Assembly (NCBI GenBank): GCA_018676675.1
Contig: JABHEG010000069.1
Location: forward strand, 25,116-89,115
Direction: 5' to 3'
DNA from: Lentisphaerota bacterium
GTDB taxonomy: Bacteria > Verrucomicrobiota > Lentisphaeria > Oligosphaerales > JABHEG01
Length of the DNA stretch: 64,000 nucleotides
In this document: piece after piece, positions 60,460 through 64,000 of the stretch
How positions within the stretch are numbered: position 1 is the stretch's first letter
How the letters are laid out: every line of letters begins with the position of its first letter
Translations under genes and position numbers: made by a program
Notes under the pieces: generated by a model
What the model saw: the letters and a program-made list of their open reading frames with translations, nothing else
The model's database searches: none
What the model was told of the DNA's origin: nothing

Positions 60460-60492
60460 TGAGGGGGCAGCGTTGGCACACCATCTCAAGCG
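60460..60492. repeat. 33-bp direct repeat flanking the ATPase gene, copy 2
   Basis: This is the partner of 58999-59031 with two mismatches. It lies upstream of the ATPase promoter and downstream of the ceramidase-like gene, so the pair brackets about 1.4 kb that contain only the ATPase gene. Confidence 0.8.
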
Positions 60493-60528
60493 ATGGTCAT
60501 GGTTGGATCCCCCTGCCTCAAACTGCCC

Positions 60529-61842
60529 TCAGACAATCTGCTCCACAAGCTGATGCACGGCGTCCAGCACCACCTGCTCGGCTTCGGGCCGCATCCTGGT
60601 CGTGCCGTAGTAACGCACGGATTTCTCCGCCTCGTACCCGCCCTCACAGCATGCGGCGGCGGTCGGGATGTAGCCCACGTTACCGTTGGTGTAGCCGAGG
60701 ACTGCGGTCCGATTGAACGGCGAGCCAGCATCGATTGCCAAGGCATACTCCACAAAGGGCTCACCGGCCAGTGCCACAATCCCGAAGTCACCGATCCGCG
60801 CAATGCTGAGGGGGCATGAGAGGACCTGATCACGAACGCCGGCGGCCGCAAGCCGGACCACCTCCGCAGCCCACTGCACGTTGCCGTCGAGCATCAACTG
60901 CGTTCCCCGGTTCCCGGAACGGCCGTTCGCATCGCGGGCTTCTACACACTTTTCCAGCTCCGCCTCGGCATCTCCCACGGCCGGCGGATCGAACAGAGGC
61001 AGCCCCAACTCAATGCCGGCGCAGACGATCTCGGCCGTGGTGGACGGGATGATTGCAGCAACGGCTTTGGCAACAGCCGAGCCGAGCGTGCGGCCGTGCT
61101 CCTCAGCCAGTTCGAACGTGCCCTGCGGCCAGCAGGTGATGTTGCCGCAGCAACCTTGTGCGAACAGCGCAACCGCTCCGAGGCAAGTGCGCTCCACCTC
61201 ACGCCGGGCGTACCCTACCCAGTCCGCGCTGACCAACGTGTTGGTGTGCCGCAGAGCGACCGGATGTGCCGGGTGACACATCCATACAGCCATCGGTGTG
61301 CCGGAAGCGGAATCGTCGACACGCAGCACATCGACATAGTCCACGATCGTGCCTCGTCCCTCCTCCTCGAGGAAACCGGGCCTGCGCGTCACTTCACGAC
61401 GGTTAACCCCGATCGTTACACGCTCACGCGCGACGCCCCAGGCGGCTGGCTTTCGTCGTTGCCACGCGTGAACGCCCAGTTCGACAAGAGCTTTCTTGAG
61501 TCTCTTGAGGTAGGCCGGATCGGGTTTGCCAAGTGTCGGTAAGCACGGCATGGCCGGCCCGGAATGGGTATGAGTGCACGTGATGAAGACGTTCTCGGCC
61601 GGTATCCCCGTGCGCTCGGCAAGCCGCCCGCGAATGGCGTCTGCTGTGGCTGTGTCCAACCCGACCAGATCAGCGGTCATCAGCAACAGAGGTGCGTCTG
61701 CGCACAGGCACAGCGCGCCTGCCTCCAGCTCATCGTGCACGCCGGTCACCGGGCCCGCGCGCCCGCCATACCCACCCAGATCAACCCCAACAGGGGGAGT
61801 GATCACTGCCTTTGCCACGCCGGCCGTCAACTCAGTGCTCAT
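60529..61842 (-). CDS. Neutral/alkaline ceramidase-like amidohydrolase (N-terminal catalytic domain only)
   Basis: A 437-residue protein without a signal peptide. It starts at 61842 with GGGA about eight bases upstream, reading LTAGVAKAVITPPVGVDLGGYGGR, the typical ceramidase-family opening. The zinc motif THTHSGPA, a CHPAHPVALRHTN stretch and FAQGCCGNITCWP follow. Proven neutral ceramidases are over 600 residues and have a C-terminal sandwich, which is missing here. Shorter forms like this are common in Lentisphaerota and Planctomycetota and their substrate is unknown. It follows the TIM-barrel gene by 61 bases in the same direction, which suggests joint expression and a role in glycan or glycolipid breakdown. 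Confidence 0.83.
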   Translation of the reverse strand: MSTELTAGVAKAVITPPVGVDLGGYGGRAGPVTGVHDELEAGALCLCADAPLLLMTADLVGLDTATADAIRGRLAERTGIPAENVFITCTHTHSGPAMPCLPTLGKPDPAYLKRLKKALVELGVHAWQRRKPAAWGVARERVTIGVNRREVTRRPGFLEEEGRGTIVDYVDVLRVDDSASGTPMAVWMCHPAHPVALRHTNTLVSADWVGYARREVERTCLGAVALFAQGCCGNITCWPQGTFELAEEHGRTLGSAVAKAVAAIIPSTTAEIVCAGIELGLPLFDPPAVGDAEAELEKCVEARDANGRSGNRGTQLMLDGNVQWAAEVVRLAAAGVRDQVLSCPLSIARIGDFGIVALAGEPFVEYALAIDAGSPFNRTAVLGYTNGNVGYIPTAAACCEGGYEAEKSVRYYGTTRMRPEAEQVVLDAVHQLVEQIV

Positions 61843-61903
61843 GGCTACGTCCCGCTGCTGGTATCCGCTCCCCGCTCTGTTATCCACCGACGGGTTGGAG
61901 CGA

Positions 61904-63649
61904 TCACGGACACTCGATCTGGTAGCGCTGCCCACGCCGCATGTCGAGGGTTGCGGTCACGCGTGCAGTGCCGGCATCGTGCCCCACTTCAGTGACGCGC
62001 CCCTCCCGCGCGAAATTAACCGTGCACGAGGTCTCGGCCCAAATTACGTCACGCCCTTCCACATGCACCCAGGCGTCGACGGGCACGATACGCCGAACGT
62101 ACACATCAGTATCAGTCGCAAGCGCGCAGACCGTGGACAGCCAGTGGTCCAGACGCTCCCGGAAGAAGTCCCCGCAACCGATGTAGGTCAGCCCGGTGGG
62201 GTGACGCAGGAAGTGGAGACTCGACTGGACCGAGATCGGGCTGTAGCCCTTGGCGCCATGCGCCACCACACCGGGAATAAAGGGCGCCTGATCTCGCTCG
62301 AACGCCATGTCGCGTTCGCTGTTGATCCGCGTGCAGCGGTGGGAGAAATCCCTGGCAAACAGGGCCCAGTCCCCGTACATGAGCTCTTTGAGCGCAAAAT
62401 GCGCTTCACCGAGAGCGTCGTAATACTGGTTCGACAGCACCCCGAGCCGGGCCGCCGGGTTGACCTGTGCCAGCCCCAACCGGATCTCGCGCAACAACTG
62501 CCAACGCGCAAACGCCAGCGAGCACATCGCTCCCGGTACGTTGCCGCCGCGCCGCCCGCTCGCGTCGGCCCAGAAGGGGTAGCCATCGAGGAACACACCG
62601 TCAAACCCGGCGTCGACAGCCGCGCAAGCGCGGCGCACGAACTGCTTCCGCACATCGGGTCGCCGGATGTCGCACAACAGCCACGCTCCGGACGGAGACT
62701 TCGGCGCGGTATACAGGCTCCCGTCCGACGCACGCAAGCCCATCTCGCGCACAGTTGCCGGGGTCACGTGCGCTGAATGGCGCCGCAGCGCGCCAAGGTA
62801 CTGGTAGCACAGGACACGGATGCCGCGTTCATGGAACAAGGCGGGAATCCAGTCATGAAGCTCCACTTCCCGGATAACGACAACGTCGAACACCCCCTTC
62901 AGGCCGTCGGCGACACGGCCATACTCGGCAGGCGACAGAGACTTGGCGGTCCAACCGCGGTAGGCTGGCTGTGTCATCCGCCCCGACATCGCCTCAAGTG
63001 CCCCGGAGCGTGCCCGTTTGGCGGCGGAAAGGTCGTCGAACACCTGCACCGTGAAGGTGCAACGCTGCCCGGCCGAAGCCTGAACGCGAGGGGTGGCGCT
63101 GTCCGCCCCATCGTTCGTCACGCTGTGGGCAAGTAACAGGGCACGCACGGCGCCGCTGGACGTCGCCTCCAGGCGAAGAGACCACAGGTCACGTGTGTCG
63201 GCGATGAGCACGCGCCCTCCAGCCGCGATACCCGGCATGATCAGGCGCGGTCGATTGAGAACGTTTTTTGACCCCGTCCAAGTCCAGTCGTATGGATACC
63301 GCAGGACCAGCGGTCGCTTCAGATCAGCGGCCCAGTATGGCGGCATGCCGGGGGCCAACGGACGGATGACGTCCGCTTCGATTGATATGCCAAAGGCATG
63401 GGTGCCGGACACGGGGGGAACGATGGTCGACACCAAACGGTTCGGGCTCCGCTCCAGCTCCGCCGGGCACACGGCATCTGTCCCCGACCCCGGCACACTG
63501 TAGGCAGCGATCGTGACGTCCATTCCCATAGCCACCCCCGTGAAGAGCATCGCGGTCAGCACGCCCGCAAAGCCCCGCCTGCCAAGGGCCGTGAGCAGGC
63601 AGACCTGGGGCAGTCCGTTCACTGGTGAATGTGAGCTTCCCGTTGTCAC
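61904..63649 (-). CDS. Putative secreted TIM-barrel glycosidase (GH114/GHL-like)
   Basis: A 581-residue protein. The start is GTG at 63649 with GGAGG six bases upstream. A hydrophobic stretch (GFAGVLTAMLFTGVAMG) near residue 25-43 acts as signal peptide or anchor. Residues 45-210 are a beta-sandwich. The barrel includes DVVVIREVELHDWIPALFHERGIRVLCYQYLGAL, AWLLCDIRRPDVRKQFVRRACAAVDAGFDGVFLDGYPFWAD and LGVLSNQYY. GFDGVFLDGYPFWAD is the signature of hypothetical GH-like and GH114-like barrels. A small beta domain ends the protein. Its start codon overlaps the stop of a 24-codon upstream frame (GTGA), so translation is probably coupled. Confidence 0.68.
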   Translation of the reverse strand: MTTGSSHSPVNGLPQVCLLTALGRRGFAGVLTAMLFTGVAMGMDVTIAAYSVPGSGTDAVCPAELERSPNRLVSTIVPPVSGTHAFGISIEADVIRPLAPGMPPYWAADLKRPLVLRYPYDWTWTGSKNVLNRPRLIMPGIAAGGRVLIADTRDLWSLRLEATSSGAVRALLLAHSVTNDGADSATPRVQASAGQRCTFTVQVFDDLSAAKRARSGALEAMSGRMTQPAYRGWTAKSLSPAEYGRVADGLKGVFDVVVIREVELHDWIPALFHERGIRVLCYQYLGALRRHSAHVTPATVREMGLRASDGSLYTAPKSPSGAWLLCDIRRPDVRKQFVRRACAAVDAGFDGVFLDGYPFWADASGRRGGNVPGAMCSLAFARWQLLREIRLGLAQVNPAARLGVLSNQYYDALGEAHFALKELMYGDWALFARDFSHRCTRINSERDMAFERDQAPFIPGVVAHGAKGYSPISVQSSLHFLRHPTGLTYIGCGDFFRERLDHWLSTVCALATDTDVYVRRIVPVDAWVHVEGRDVIWAETSCTVNFAREGRVTEVGHDAGTARVTATLDMRRGQRYQIECP

Positions 63650-63720
63650 GCATTGCCTCCGCGACGGTCATCGATGTGCGTGTGAAGCTTCTCGCCGCCG
63701 TTGATTGCCAGCTCTGCCAT
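63646..63720 (-). pseudogene. 24-codon frame resembling the start of a DegT/StrS aminotransferase, overlapping the next gene
   Basis: On the minus strand AAAGGAGCCTGAGT is followed by ATG and MAELAINGGEKLHTHIDD, then RRGGNA and a TGA that overlaps the next gene's GTG. The first 14 residues look like the N-terminus of DegT/DnrJ/EryC1/StrS aminotransferases (LAINGG-x-x-x-x-T). The remainder of such an enzyme (about 380 residues) is absent. It may be a deletion remnant whose good ribosome site now drives coupled translation of the downstream gene, or a short leader peptide. The overlap and the strong ribosome site suggest it is translated. Confidence 0.5.
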
Positions 63721-64000
63721 ACTCAGGCTCCTTTACCTACGGCGCAACTGTGAACGCCATCTGTCCATGATAAGCGCCCAATCCTGCTGCACAACACCAT
63801 GGACCATGGAAAATCAAGGCGCAGCGTCTCGTGGCGAGCAAGCGAGCATTGAGGGATCTGGGGGGTATGGCGCCAATGCGATCGAGTTTCTCGGGAAGAC
63901 GGTCGCGGCATGGCAGCCCCTGCCTTCTAAGTGGAATGCCACTTGGTCCACTACAAATCCAGGCGGAGCCGGTCCGGGACTCCCACGTTTCGGGAGCACA
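63721..64000. other. Right-edge non-coding region
   Basis: The last 280 bases hold one copy of the dispersed 24-base repeat and no recognisable gene. It is probably the upstream control region of the minus-strand TIM-barrel/ceramidase-like unit. Confidence 0.5.
63898..63921. repeat. Dispersed 24-bp repeat, copy 2
   Basis: Identical to 402-425 over 24 bases and in the same orientation, about 63.5 kb away. Weaker similarity extends on the upstream side. Confidence 0.7.

Noticed and set aside
60359..60484. Longer N-terminus for the AAA ATPase (start at 60484)
   Set aside because: It would overlap a consensus promoter and one of the flanking repeats, and the added residues do not resemble the family's N-terminus.
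61574..62776. 400-codon plus-strand frame
   Set aside because: Runs antisense across two well supported minus-strand genes and has no motifs.

Overview
The window looks like high-GC chromosomal DNA from a member of the Planctomycetota-Verrucomicrobiota-Lentisphaerota group, most probably Lentisphaerota-like; this is inference. The evidence is an orphan pseudopilin with the [23 protein letters not shown] N-terminus and an H-X9-DG-like end, two formylglycine-type sulfatases, and many large secreted multi-domain glycoside hydrolases. No SusC/SusD pair, rRNA, tRNA, CRISPR array or recognisable transposase was seen.

Layout. 1-11 kb: the tail of a DUF1961-like gene, a secreted GH32-type protein, a divergent RbsA-RbsC-RbsB sugar ABC transporter, a 145-bp tandem repeat with stem-loops, and a DUF4838 carbohydrate-active protein. 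11-19 kb: a Phd/VapC toxin-antitoxin pair, an atypical SDR protein, monomeric NADP isocitrate dehydrogenase, a GH10 xylanase and an RNase D-like exonuclease. 19-32 kb: a run of degradative proteins, comprising a GH20/GH67-like enzyme, a propeller-DUF3604 metallohydrolase, a TIM-barrel protein, a sulfatase, and a GH42-like enzyme whose last module lies beyond a frameshift at an A9 run. 32-35.6 kb: the pseudopilin, a PL1-type pectate lyase and an AraC regulator. 35.7-46.4 kb: a co-directional cluster, divergent from the AraC gene, of a GH43-like propeller, a GH2 enzyme, a sulfatase, a GH32 enzyme, a sialidase-like/SGNH esterase fusion and a broken gene. 46.4-55.7 kb: a 1231-aa multi-propeller protein, an M60-type mucin-peptidase-like protein and an M14 carboxypeptidase-like protein. 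56-64 kb: a compact MetF-like/EtfB/EtfA operon, an AAA/DUF4143 ATPase flanked by 33-bp direct repeats, a neutral-ceramidase-like protein, a TIM-barrel protein and a 24-codon reading frame resembling the start of a DegT-type aminotransferase.

How the genes may work together (inference): secreted hydrolases, sulfatases, a pectate lyase and an M60-type peptidase would open complex, possibly sulfated or sialylated glycans and glycoproteins. Signal-less GH43-like, GH2 and GH32 enzymes would finish oligosaccharides in the cytoplasm. The ABC transporter could take up the released sugar, and the AraC protein is the obvious candidate regulator. The MetF-like/EtfBA operon points to one-carbon redox metabolism linked to an electron-transferring flavoprotein.

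Three genes look damaged or recoded: an A9 frameshift, an in-frame TGA in a signal peptide, and the DegT-like remnant. Dispersed hairpins and repeats occur between genes. Product names come from motif recognition by eye, without database searches.
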